Of a DNA stretch of 64,000 bases, positions 19,064 to 27,500 are shown piece after piece; the first letter of the stretch is position 1; the number at the start of each line of letters is the position of its first letter. The translations under genes were made by a program, and so were the position numbers. Source of the DNA: Rhabdaerophilum sp. SD176 (GTDB taxonomy: Bacteria; Pseudomonadota; Alphaproteobacteria; Rhizobiales; Beijerinckiaceae); contig NZ_JARJNS010000004.1 in NCBI RefSeq assembly GCF_030143245.1, forward strand, positions 492,469 through 556,468. The letters run 5' to 3'. Below the pieces are notes generated by a model. The model saw only the letters and a program-made list of their open reading frames with translations, searched no databases and was not told the origin of the DNA.

Positions 19064-19921
19064 ATGAGTGTTGTTCTCGACGCCCCCAAAGCCGGCTGCA
19101 CTGTGAACCCGAATGTTTCCGCCAAGCCGCGCACCGTCACGGTCAATGGTATCACCATCCCGCGCGAGGCGATTGCGCGGGAAACCCAGAACCACCCGGC
19201 CGCCAAGCCAATCGAAGCCTGGCAGGCGGCCGCCCGTGCTCTCGTCATCCGGGAATTGCTCCTTCAGGAAGCGGCCCGGCTCAAAATCATCGCCGATCCC
19301 CTGAGCGATGGCGAAGGGCGCCGCGAGACAGACGAGGAAGCGCGGATCCGTGCCTTGTTTGAACAGGAAGTCTCCTCACCGGTCCCCGGGGAGGAGGAAT
19401 TGCAACGCTATTACGCCAATAACCGCAAAGCCTTCTGCACACCGGATCTCTATGAAGTTGCCCATATCCTGATTGGCGTGCGTGAGAGCGGGCCGGTGGC
19501 CTTGCAAGCCGCCAGGGAGCGCGCGGAAGCGATCCTCCGCGAGGTCGAAGCAACACCTGCGCTCTTTGCAAGCCTGGCCGAGGCCCATTCGGATTGTCCA
19601 TCCCGGGTGATGGGCGGCAATCTCGGGCAGATTTCATCCGGCCAGACCGTCCCGGAATTTGAAATCATGCTGCCGCAACTGCCGGTCGGGCCGGATCGCT
19701 TCTCGATTGTGGAGTCCCGCTACGGCTTTCACATCGTGACCGTGCATCGACGGATCGAGGGGAGGGACCTGCCTTTTGAAAAGGTGAGGGACCGCATCGC
19801 GCTTTTCCTCCGGGAGCGTGCCCAGGCCATCGCCGCCCGGCACTACCTCCAGCAACTGGCGAGCCTCGCCTCAATCGAGGGCGTCACGATGGACGTCTCC
19901 TCCACTCCCCTTGTCCAGTGA
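19064..19921 (+). CDS. PpiC/parvulin-type peptidyl-prolyl isomerase (nar-linked)
   Basis: This is a 285-residue protein with a C-terminal parvulin domain (about residues 130-235): VAHILIGVRESGP, then SDCPSRVMGGNLGQISSGQTVPEFE and RYGFHIVTVHRR. The N-terminal half is helical, like NifM or SurA-type chaperones. There is no signal peptide, so it should act in the cytoplasm. It starts 5 bp after narI. A PpiC-type gene in this place is also known after narI in Pseudomonas aeruginosa, so a role in nitrate reductase maturation is inferred. Confidence 0.9.
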   Translation: MSVVLDAPKAGCTVNPNVSAKPRTVTVNGITIPREAIARETQNHPAAKPIEAWQAAARALVIRELLLQEAARLKIIADPLSDGEGRRETDEEARIRALFEQEVSSPVPGEEELQRYYANNRKAFCTPDLYEVAHILIGVRESGPVALQAARERAEAILREVEATPALFASLAEAHSDCPSRVMGGNLGQISSGQTVPEFEIMLPQLPVGPDRFSIVESRYGFHIVTVHRRIEGRDLPFEKVRDRIALFLRERAQAIAARHYLQQLASLASIEGVTMDVSSTPLVQ

Positions 19922-19928
19922 GGCGCCC

Positions 19929-20288
19929 ATGATGCTCAGTCATATTCTGCGCAATCTGACAGACGACAGGCTCGCCGAGGAGGCCCTGATCGGCCTTGGC
20001 GATCTGGTTCTGTTGACGGCGATTGAAGCCGAAGCTGCCCTGTTCGAGGAAACGCGAGGGGACTATGTCGTCGGTGCGGTGCGCCGGTTCGCGCGCCTTG
20101 CCAATGATGAGGATTGGCTCGCCGTCATGGGCAAGCTCGAACGGGGCGAGCGCCCTGCTGAGGCCTTCCTTACCTTTGTTCTCCATTGGGCGCTGAAGCG
20201 CGACAGCGAGGAGCGAAACCCACCACAGGGCCTTCAACCCGCATGTTCCTGTGGGGAGGATCATCACCATGGCCAGGCCCCGCGCTAG
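19929..20288 (+). CDS. small nar-operon protein with CSCGEDHHH tail
   Basis: This is a 119-residue protein, mainly helical (HILRNLTDDRLAEEALIGLGDLVLLTAIEAEAAL). It ends in a Cys/His cluster CSCGEDHHHG that could bind metal. It starts 7 bp after the isomerase stop and overlaps the hemerythrin-like gene by 20 bp, so it is clearly part of the nar transcript. I do not recognise a named family. The tail suggests metal sensing or delivery, but this is inference. Confidence 0.75.
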   Translation: MMLSHILRNLTDDRLAEEALIGLGDLVLLTAIEAEAALFEETRGDYVVGAVRRFARLANDEDWLAVMGKLERGERPAEAFLTFVLHWALKRDSEERNPPQGLQPACSCGEDHHHGQAPR

Positions 20289-20868
20289 TAACCCGTCGAA
20301 AGCGGCATCGCCGAAGCCGCGGCCGCCCGGCCCTTTGCCGCCGCCGCTGCCGGCTGCGCTTCTGGAGCGGCCGCTTGATTATCTCATGGCGGAGCATCAC
20401 CGCCACCGGAGCTACCTCGCGGGCTTGCGCTATGCCGCGACGCTTGCTGAGATCCCCCGGGATCAGGCCGCGCGATTGCATCTGTTTCTCGCGTCGGAGC
20501 TTCCCCTCCACTGGGCTGACGAAGAGGAGGATCTGTTCCCGATCCTGCGCCGCCATGCCCTGCCGGAAGATGGCCTTGCCGAGGTCCTGACCCGATTGAG
20601 CCAGGACCACGCCATGAACGAGGCATTGGTCCGCACGATCGATCATGGGCTTTCGGTCATCCTGGACGCTGATCATGATCCCGTTCCGCTCGAACGGCGG
20701 CTTTGTGGCCTGATCTTGACCTATACCGCCACGGAGGCCCGGCACCTCGCGGTCGAGAATGCCGTGGTGCTCGCCATTGCCGGCGTCCGGCTCAGGAAGG
20801 CCGAATTGCACGGGCTCAGCGCGGCCATGAAAGCCCGTCGGGAGGCATTTCATGTCACAGACGCTTGA
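20269..20868 (+). CDS. hemerythrin-like (HHE) domain protein
   Basis: This is a 199-residue protein. A Pro-rich N-terminal tail of about 35 residues is followed by a four-helix hemerythrin-like domain with His/Glu ligands in MAEHHRHRSYL, LHWADEEEDLFP, SQDHAMNEAL and EARHLAVENAVVLAIA. Such di-iron proteins bind oxygen or NO or repair iron-sulfur centres. GGGGAGGA lies eight bases before ATG 20269; an earlier GTG at 20251 is possible. It overlaps both neighbours, indicating coupled translation within the nar operon. Confidence 0.82.
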   Translation: MARPRASNPSKAASPKPRPPGPLPPPLPAALLERPLDYLMAEHHRHRSYLAGLRYAATLAEIPRDQAARLHLFLASELPLHWADEEEDLFPILRRHALPEDGLAEVLTRLSQDHAMNEALVRTIDHGLSVILDADHDPVPLERRLCGLILTYTATEARHLAVENAVVLAIAGVRLRKAELHGLSAAMKARREAFHVTDA

Positions 20869-21613
20869 TCATCTATTCGACCGGAATGTCACCTGGGCCA
20901 ACGAGAAAACCCGGCTCGATCCGGACTATTTCCGACGCATGGCCGAACAGCAGACGCCCGATTACCTTTGGATCGGCTGCTCGGACAGCCGGGTGACAGC
21001 CAATGATGTGCTGGGACTCGATCCCGGTGCGGTTTTCGTCCACCGCAACATCGCGAATATCGTTCATACGAGCGATCTCAACATCCTCTCGGTGCTGGAA
21101 TTCGCGATCGACACCCTGCGCGTTCGCCATGTCATCGTCTGCGGCCATTATGGCTGTGGTGGGGTTTATCGTGCCATCGCCGAGGAGCGCGGAGCGATGC
21201 TCGATCACTGGCTCCAGCCTTTGACCATGCTCTACCGGAAGCACCGGGCGCATTTTGACCGGATCCTCAGGCCGGAGGACCGACTCGACCGGCTCTGTGA
21301 AATCAATATCGAGATGCAGGTCCGGCGGCTCGCAGCCACGCCGCTCGTGGAAAATGCATGGCGGCGCGGGCAGGAACTGTATCTTCACGGCTGGATCTAC
21401 GGCATCCATGACGGGCTGCTGCGGGATCTTGGGCCCCATCTTTCTTCTGTTGAAGAGCGCGATCAGCTCCCCTCGATCGACCACCGCGTCACCATGAATG
21501 TCGAACCTGTCAGCGGCATGCGCAGGCACGCTTTGTCCGCGTTCGAGGCGTTGCCCGGCGAGCATGGCGCGGATTGTTGCTGCGATGCGCGGTTGGAAGG
21601 ACCCCGCTCATGA
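20852..21613 (+). CDS. beta-class carbonic anhydrase
   Basis: This is a 253-residue cytoplasmic enzyme interconverting carbon dioxide and bicarbonate. The zinc ligands are Cys43 (GCSDSR, with the Asp45-Arg47 dyad), His99 and Cys102 (CGHYGCGG). The length is slightly above the typical 210-230, with a C-terminal extension rich in Cys. It overlaps the hemerythrin-like gene by 17 bp and its stop overlaps the mog start (ATGA). Carbonic anhydrases are known beside nitrate reductase genes in some proteobacteria, but the link to nitrate respiration is unexplained. Confidence 0.93.
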   Translation: MSQTLDHLFDRNVTWANEKTRLDPDYFRRMAEQQTPDYLWIGCSDSRVTANDVLGLDPGAVFVHRNIANIVHTSDLNILSVLEFAIDTLRVRHVIVCGHYGCGGVYRAIAEERGAMLDHWLQPLTMLYRKHRAHFDRILRPEDRLDRLCEINIEMQVRRLAATPLVENAWRRGQELYLHGWIYGIHDGLLRDLGPHLSSVEERDQLPSIDHRVTMNVEPVSGMRRHALSAFEALPGEHGADCCCDARLEGPRS

Positions 21614-22152
21614 AAGCTCCTGCCGCCCGGATCGGGATTGTCGTCGCGTCGGATCGCGCCCATGCAGGCAAGTATCGTGATGCTTCCGGGCCAGCCATCG
21701 AGGCCTATCTCGACGATGTGCTGACCAGCGAATGGCAGGGCGATTATCGCCTCGTTCCCGATGAAATCGAGGCCATTGCCGAAACCCTGATCGATCTTGT
21801 CGACAAGGCCCATTGCGATCTCGTGTTGATGTCGGGTGGAACAGGCCCGGCGCCGCGGGATGTGACGCCCGAAGCTTTGGCCCGGGTCGTCGGACGCCTT
21901 CTGCCAGGGTTTGGCGAAGAAATGCGCCGCGCCAGCCTTCGCGAGGTTCCGACCGCCATCCTGTCGCGCCAGGAGGCCGGATTGCGGGGGCGCTGCCTCA
22001 TTGTCTCCCTGCCGGGCAAGCCCTCGGCCATCGCAACCTGCCTTGATGCCGTCTTTTCCGCCATTCCCTACTGCCTCGACCTGATCGGTGCCGCGCGTCT
22101 CGAAACGCGCCCTGAACGGTTGCAGGCCTTTCGTCCTTCCCAGAACCCCTGA
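21610..22152 (+). CDS. mog: molybdopterin adenylyltransferase (MoaB/Mog family)
   Basis: This is a 180-residue protein of the MoaB/Mog fold, which adenylylates molybdopterin before molybdate insertion. The motifs SGGTGPAPRDVTPEAL (about residues 74-90) and SLPGKPSAI mark the active site. ATG 21610 overlaps the carbonic anhydrase stop by four bases. Its place inside the nar operon fits cofactor supply for NarG. Mog and MoaB are hard to separate by sequence; the LPGKP motif favours Mog. Confidence 0.85.
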   Translation: MKAPAARIGIVVASDRAHAGKYRDASGPAIEAYLDDVLTSEWQGDYRLVPDEIEAIAETLIDLVDKAHCDLVLMSGGTGPAPRDVTPEALARVVGRLLPGFGEEMRRASLREVPTAILSRQEAGLRGRCLIVSLPGKPSAIATCLDAVFSAIPYCLDLIGAARLETRPERLQAFRPSQNP

Positions 22153-22167
22153 ACAGGAGTGCCAACC

Positions 22168-22755
22168 ATGTCGCGATTCCACGAGAGCCAGGACCCCGCA
22201 CTTCTAGCCCTTGTCTACACCGACGCTGCGGGGGCTGATCGGGTGCTGACGCAGCTTGCGATGGTGCTGCTCGAACAAGATGTCAACCTTGCCGGATTGG
22301 TGCAGCACAATGCGCCCCGGCCCGGACGGTCTCGTTGCGACATGGTCCTTGAAGATCTCGGGAGCGGCCGCCATGTCGCGATCTCCCAGGATCGTGGCCC
22401 TGAAGCCCGGGGATGCATGCTCGATGTCAGCCAGTTGCTGACAGCCTCGCTGATGGTCGAGGATTCGCTCTCTCAGGAGCCAGAACTCGTGATCCTCAAC
22501 AAATTCGGCAAATCCGAATCCGAGGGCGGTGGCTTCCGCCCGCTGATCAGCACCGTGATTGGATCGGGCATCCCCCTCGTTATCGCGGTTCCCTGGCGGA
22601 ATATCGAGAGTTGGCGCGCCTTTGCCGGTGGCATGGGTCAGGAGATCGCCCTCGAAGGCGAAGCCGAGACCGTTGCGGGCCTCCTCGCGGTCCTGGGCTA
22701 TGGTCCGGCAGCAGCGGCCGGCTCCGGCGGGGAACCTCGCGGTTCCGGTCTATAG
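22168..22755 (+). CDS. DUF2478 protein, molybdenum-linked
   Basis: This is a 195-residue protein of the DUF2478 type, a THEP1-like NTPase-related family often found with molybdenum uptake or molybdoenzyme genes. Visible stretches are LALVYTDAAGADRVLTQLAM, ELVILNKFGKSESEGGGFRPL and GIPLVIAVPWRNIESWRAFAGG. CAGGAG lies about nine bases before ATG 22168. It is the last gene of the nar run and its stop overlaps the end of the convergent orf119 by a few bases. Its function is unproven. Confidence 0.78.
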   Translation: MSRFHESQDPALLALVYTDAAGADRVLTQLAMVLLEQDVNLAGLVQHNAPRPGRSRCDMVLEDLGSGRHVAISQDRGPEARGCMLDVSQLLTASLMVEDSLSQEPELVILNKFGKSESEGGGFRPLISTVIGSGIPLVIAVPWRNIESWRAFAGGMGQEIALEGEAETVAGLLAVLGYGPAAAAGSGGEPRGSGL

Positions 22756-23109
22756 GCGATCAACATCGCCGGCAATCGATCGAAGCAGCGTCTCTGCCTC
22801 GGACGCTGCTGTCGCCGCATCCCGGAAGAGATCAGCCATGTCGGCGAAGACCGAGTGATCCGGCTCGGAAGCCGGAAGCTCGTCCAGATCCTTCAGGAGG
22901 TCCAGAAGTCCTGAAAGGCGAAGGGCGCGCTCGCGCGCGCCCGACAAGGCCAGTTTTCGACGGCGAAGATCCGAGAATTTCGAATAGCGCGCCAAGGCTG
23001 TATCGAGCTGCTCCCTGCAATCGCAGTCGAACTTGATACCGGCGAGAATGCGGATCAGGCCGTCAACGGTCGGATCATGGGTAGCCGCGCGGATCGATGG
23101 GCGCGGCAT
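22750..23109 (-). CDS. hypothetical protein cotranscribed with ric
   Basis: This is a 119-residue helical protein with a CDC motif near residue 30 (FDCDCREQLDTAL) and a basic stretch (SDLRRRKLALSGARERAL). It begins 3 bp after the ric stop on the same strand, so it is almost certainly the second gene of the NsrR-controlled unit. I do not recognise a family. The position suggests a role in NO or iron-sulfur stress. Confidence 0.65.
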   Translation of the reverse strand: MPRPSIRAATHDPTVDGLIRILAGIKFDCDCREQLDTALARYSKFSDLRRRKLALSGARERALRLSGLLDLLKDLDELPASEPDHSVFADMADLFRDAATAASEAETLLRSIAGDVDRL

Positions 23110-23112
23110 CGC

Positions 23113-23778
23113 TCACCGGCTTTCAAAGCGAGGGAACAGAACGTTGTTCTCAAGGTGCATATGTTCCGTCAGATCCGTGACGAGTTTGTCGACGCCTTGG
23201 TAAAGCGCCTGCCAAGACCGGCATGCCCCCGCAGGCGGCTGGTAGCCATGGGTGATCTCCTGCAAGGCGCGGATCGTCAGCGCGTGGTCGTCATGGTCTT
23301 CGCGCATGGCCGAAATCGGACCATCGACCATCCCGATCATGCCGCCACGCATCGCCGGGAACAGGATCAGTTCCTCTTTCTCCATATGGTCGCCCAGATC
23401 TTCAAGGGCTGTCTCCAGGATATCCGCCAGCCCTGCCGGAACATCCGTATGATCGCGGTGGACGGCCTCGACGCGTTTCGCCAGCTTGACCAGTTCGGGC
23501 AACTCGGCGCGATGCACATCGTGATAGCGCCGGATAATGTGCTCGATCAGCGCCATGGTCTCGGAGGGGGCTTCCGGTGGCTTGGCCGCAAGAGCCTGCA
23601 ATTCCCCGAGGACAAGGCCTGCATCAAGGTTCTTCTTCGCCAGGGCTTCGCCGATCGGGACATTGCCACCACAGCAGAAATCAATCTTGTGCTTCCTGAA
23701 GATGGCCGTGGCTCCCGCGAGAGCGGCGGCAAGCTCACCGACATGCATGTCGGGATGGATGGCTTGGTTCAGTTCCAT
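23113..23778 (-). CDS. ric: iron-sulfur cluster repair di-iron protein (Ric/YtfE/ScdA)
   Basis: This is a 221-residue cytoplasmic protein that repairs clusters damaged by NO or oxidants. The N-terminal ScdA domain carries the DFCCGGN motif (about residue 35). The C-terminal hemerythrin-like domain has the di-iron ligands in IIRRYHDVHRAELP, DHMEKEELILFPAM, MREDHDDH and LTEHMHLENNVLFP. The start at 23778 has GGAG upstream; a TTG four codons earlier is weaker. It is divergent from nsrR with a shared operator region. Confidence 0.95.
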   Translation of the reverse strand: MELNQAIHPDMHVGELAAALAGATAIFRKHKIDFCCGGNVPIGEALAKKNLDAGLVLGELQALAAKPPEAPSETMALIEHIIRRYHDVHRAELPELVKLAKRVEAVHRDHTDVPAGLADILETALEDLGDHMEKEELILFPAMRGGMIGMVDGPISAMREDHDDHALTIRALQEITHGYQPPAGACRSWQALYQGVDKLVTDLTEHMHLENNVLFPRFESR

Positions 23779-23793
23779 GGCGATCTCCAATTC

Positions 23794-23842
23794 GGTATTT
23801 ACAATGCCTATTTACGGCAGCCAAAGCGGCATTGTAAATACC
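23794..23842. promoter_or_regulatory. paired NsrR-type operators between ric and nsrR
   Basis: GGTATTTACAATGCC (23794-23808) and GGCATTGTAAATACC (23828-23842) form a perfect 15-bp inverted pair with a 19-bp spacer. Each half is itself nearly palindromic (GGYATT-N3-AATRCC), so each may be one Rrf2-type dimer site, one per promoter. The site upstream of nsrR lies 19 bp before its GTG start. Confidence 0.8.
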
Positions 23843-23860
23843 TCTTTTGGAGAACCATGC

Positions 23861-24265
23861 GTGCGATTGACGAGCTTCACAGATTTCGGGCTGCGCGCCC
23901 TCATGAAACTGGCCGGCGGGGAAAACCGTCTCTACACGGTAGACGAGATTGCGACTGAATTCGCGTTGTCGCGCGATCACCTGACGAAAGTGGTGCGGGA
24001 ATTGGCACGCCATGGGTTTCTGGTAACACAGCGCGGTGCCGCTGGCGGCTTCCGGCTTGCGAGGCCGGCGCATGAAATCCGCCTCGGCGATGTCGTGGCC
24101 GCCCTCGAGGGGCGTCATGCCCTTGTCGAATGTTTCGAGGCCGATGGCGGAACGTGCCGCCTCCTTCCGCATTGCCGCCTCAAGGCACGCCTTGCCCGCG
24201 CGGAGCGCGCCTTCATCGATGATCTCAACCAGTCAACGCTGGCCGATTGCCGGTATCCGCAATGA
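23861..24265 (+). CDS. nsrR: Rrf2-family NO-sensing repressor NsrR
   Basis: This is a 134-residue winged-helix repressor carrying an iron-sulfur cluster. Helix-turn-helix: VDEIATEFALSRDHLTKVVRELARHGFL. Three Cys follow in ECFEADGGTCRLLPHC, the cluster ligands of Rrf2 proteins. The start is GTG 23861 with GGAGA seven bases upstream; a nearby ATG at 23857 is out of frame. Being divergent from ric-orf119, it probably represses both and itself until NO destroys the cluster. It is the last backbone gene before the island. Confidence 0.92.
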   Translation: MRLTSFTDFGLRALMKLAGGENRLYTVDEIATEFALSRDHLTKVVRELARHGFLVTQRGAAGGFRLARPAHEIRLGDVVAALEGRHALVECFEADGGTCRLLPHCRLKARLARAERAFIDDLNQSTLADCRYPQ

Positions 24266-24581
24266 AGGGCTGGAATGCGCCCCCATTTTGGACACTCAAG
24301 GTGAGGTGCGTAGACGCCGAAAGCAGACATTTCTGACCCTTTATCAGCCTTCGACAAACTGGGGGCGGCTCAGAATCATGCAGATTAGCCGATGCGAATG
24401 CATGTCAGCTCTTCTTCACAAAGTTCCTATGCGGCTGTGGTCATTGTCTGGCAGGAGGCACGGAATGTGACTTTCACCGTGGCCGAAACGACCCTGCGAG
24501 TTTGATTTCGCTGCGCAAGTGGTCGAAAGCGCCTGACCTGAAGAGGGCAGCGTAGGACCTGTCGCTCTAATCAAATTGAGA
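24266..24581. other. gap at the left island edge with a 41-bp repeat
   Basis: No gene is supported. A dispersed 41-bp repeat lies at 24291-24331. Right of it the sequence becomes more A+T-rich and leads into the 3' end of the STAND gene, so this gap probably marks the island boundary. Confidence 0.5.
24291..24331 (+). repeat. dispersed 41-bp repeat, copy 1
   Basis: The copy begins GACACTCAAGGTGAGG and ends CCGAAAGCAGACATT. Near-identical copies lie in reverse orientation at 51347 and 60523, differing at a few bases. Confidence 0.8.
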
Positions 24582-27500
24582 TCACCGTTCGTGAGGATTC
24601 ACGATGGAGTCAACACCGTAGAGTTCCATTCTCATCATTCGATCTATCAAGTCGAGCAGCTTTCCCCGAACAATTGGATCGTTTTCGGATGCCGTGTACT
24701 CCTTCTTGATGATGTCAACAATCTCATGAAGGTCCATTGATCTTCGACCAGCGACATTCCTGTTCTTTTCTATGTCATCGATCAGTATTTCGGTCGCTTG
24801 TACGACAAGGTCGACGACCTTCGACTCTGCTTCCTCAAGCGCATGAAAGAAGGCATACGACCCGCTTTCGAATGCGCCGGAACGAATAAATTGGGATGCC
24901 AAGTTGCGATAACGGTCAAACTCATTAGGCTTGGCCCTCCTAAAGACGTCAGCAGCTTGCCCCCTAACTTGCTTGTCCTCGTCGTTGAAGCAGCGTCGTA
25001 AGACTGCTTCGGCTCGATGCCGAAACTCAGCCCCTTCAATCGCGCGAGAGGCAACATCGGCTAGAATCCGGCGGTATACAACGCCGTCTAGCGCCAGTGC
25101 GTCTGCCAAGCGGATAAACTCTTCGCTATGGAAGCTCTGCCAGAACACGAGCCAAGCGGCGACCATTCGCGTGTTGTCGTCGCCCTCGACGATCATGCGA
25201 CAGATGATGAATTTTCCGACAGACGGCTCCCAACGAATAATGTAAGGTAACAACATTACTCCATGATGTGTTACAAGGGGTGCCAACCAGTACGCGTTCG
25301 CGTTTTCTTCTAAGTGGGCCGCTCTCAGGCGCAAAGCTCTTTCGGCCAAGTATGCGGTCTTTATCGAGAATATCTTTGCTATCGATGGAAGATCATTTGA
25401 TGGAAACGCGGCCTCCAACCACACCTTCTGCAACAAGGTAGGTGTTGTTGCTGATCCGGGCCGATGCGCAATCTCATTAATTAGCTTCGCACATCGTGCC
25501 TTGTCAGAGTTGTAAAGCGGTAATGCTGCGCGAACTAAGCAGCACCTTACGCTAACAAGAGCTTCATTCGCAGATCGACGTTCAAGAATTTGCCACGCTC
25601 GTTCATTGGCTTCGGGGACGTGCCAGAGCACTTGTCCCAGCGCCTCCGCCGCTGCTCCGCGTGCACCGTTTACGCCGCGAATATGAAGGCGTCCTTGGCT
25701 AATCAGATCTTCAACAGATGTGATCTCACGCTCGGTGTTGGATTGGTCAACGTCGTCACGTTCATCGGCGTGGCCATTTTCTATGTACCAAGCAAGGACA
25801 TCAAAGACCTCCGTATCGCGCGCAACTTCTGGCTTTTTCTCAATCAATCGAGCAATATCGCTGCCATATGCACGGTCGGGCCTCCGATGCGCCGCAAGGA
25901 TTGCTCGCTTCACATCTTCGATCGCGATCTGCTCCGCCTCAGCCAAACCCCACAGCAGGTGGTTCAGATAGGCATAAGGCGCGTCCAGGGGAATTTTTTC
26001 CGAGAAGGCAGCAAATCGGCTCGGCTGCTCTTTCGCCAAGTGTTGAAGTTCTGTGGCCAGTTGCCGAGCGCCACCCTCCACAAATGTGCGCCCATATCGG
26101 CGATGCTCGTCGCTGTCATATTTCTTGATCGCTGACAGCCACTGTTCATCGGTCATGCGCGCCGCACTCTCGCGCTTGATCGGCGATTGAACCCGATGGG
26201 CTGCTGCGTGATCCGGTTCGGGGATTTTCTCAGCCCCAAATTTGCGACGAAGTTCCTCCAGCCTCACCCTAGAGGTCGCCGAGAGTGCTTCCCCGCCAAT
26301 TGACTCAAGAATACACCAAATGTCGTGACCTGACCGTTTGAGATAGTATGAAATCGAAGATCGTCTGCGCCAAGGCGGCTCCTCGCCGTCCGTGGAAATC
26401 TTCTGCAAGAGACGCGATGCGAAATCCAATTCAGGTTTGTGGCTAGCGATTAGATCGTCGAACTTGGCCACTTCCTCGGCGGTCAAATGCGGCAATACCG
26501 CTTTGGCGGCCGTTGCAAATGACTGCCAGTCTGCGCCCTGCCACCCTGCGTCAAATACGTGCTTGCAGTTCAGTATCTCGACAAAGAGCGCCTTGAGTGC
26601 TTCGCCATTTCTGCCGATCGTCTCCAGCCAAAGGTGTGCGTTCACCGGGTGTATTGAAGGATCAATTTTTCTCAATGCTGCTGCGGCATCATCAGGGACT
26701 TTAGCTGCCACCTCGCCCAAAGCACTACGGAACATGTTTAAAAAGGCATCTGCCCCAAAATGGTGCCCCGACGCGATCCTGATGCCAAAAGAGTAGTCGT
26801 TGGTGCCGTTGGAGTTCGCCTGCTGGATCATTTGCACTGATCGGACAAAGGCTTCGATCGTGCCTTGGACAAAGACCTGGGGAGCCTTCTTCGCGAGTTC
26901 CCCCATTGAATGCGCGTCTAAATCGCGAAACTCGTCCCTTTCGAACGGATGCTGGCCGGGATGCGCATCAAACCAAGCGTCGAAGTAGGCTTTGAGGACT
27001 TTCTCAGCGCCGCGCGGGTTATCGCCAGCCCATGTGTGGAGCAAGAGATCGCGACTGGTATGGCCACGTCCTTCGAACATTCCCGGCGGATTTGAACGGG
27101 TGACCTCAGCGCACAAGTCGACAAGAGCGTCGTCCGGCTTCTGGCGTTTGACGAGGCCGAACCAGTTTAGGAGTCGCGCGCCCCGCTCCTTGTCACTGCC
27201 CCACCACTTTGCAAGCAGCGCGGCGATCTCAGAGGGCCGGCTGGCGGCAATGTTAGAAAGCCACCAAAGAACCGCCTCCGCTCTTTCGGCGTTACCGCCC
27301 GATATCTGCTCATCAACCCAACCGTCCGTGTGTAGCCTGTCGAACCAGCCAGGTGACGTGAAGAATGCCAATCTGAGCAAAGCCGGGAACGATCCGATTG
27401 ACGTATCGATCGAAAGCAGAATGTCGCGTTCTTCTGGCCAAGGGTCGACCTGTGATCCGAGCCATTGCGCTACGGCGACCTGGATGTGATAGCGCACCTT

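Noticed and set aside
22731..22746. hairpin GGAACC-TCGC-GGTTCC as terminator of the nar run
   Set aside because: The arms are 6 bp, lie within the DUF2478 coding end and no T run follows.
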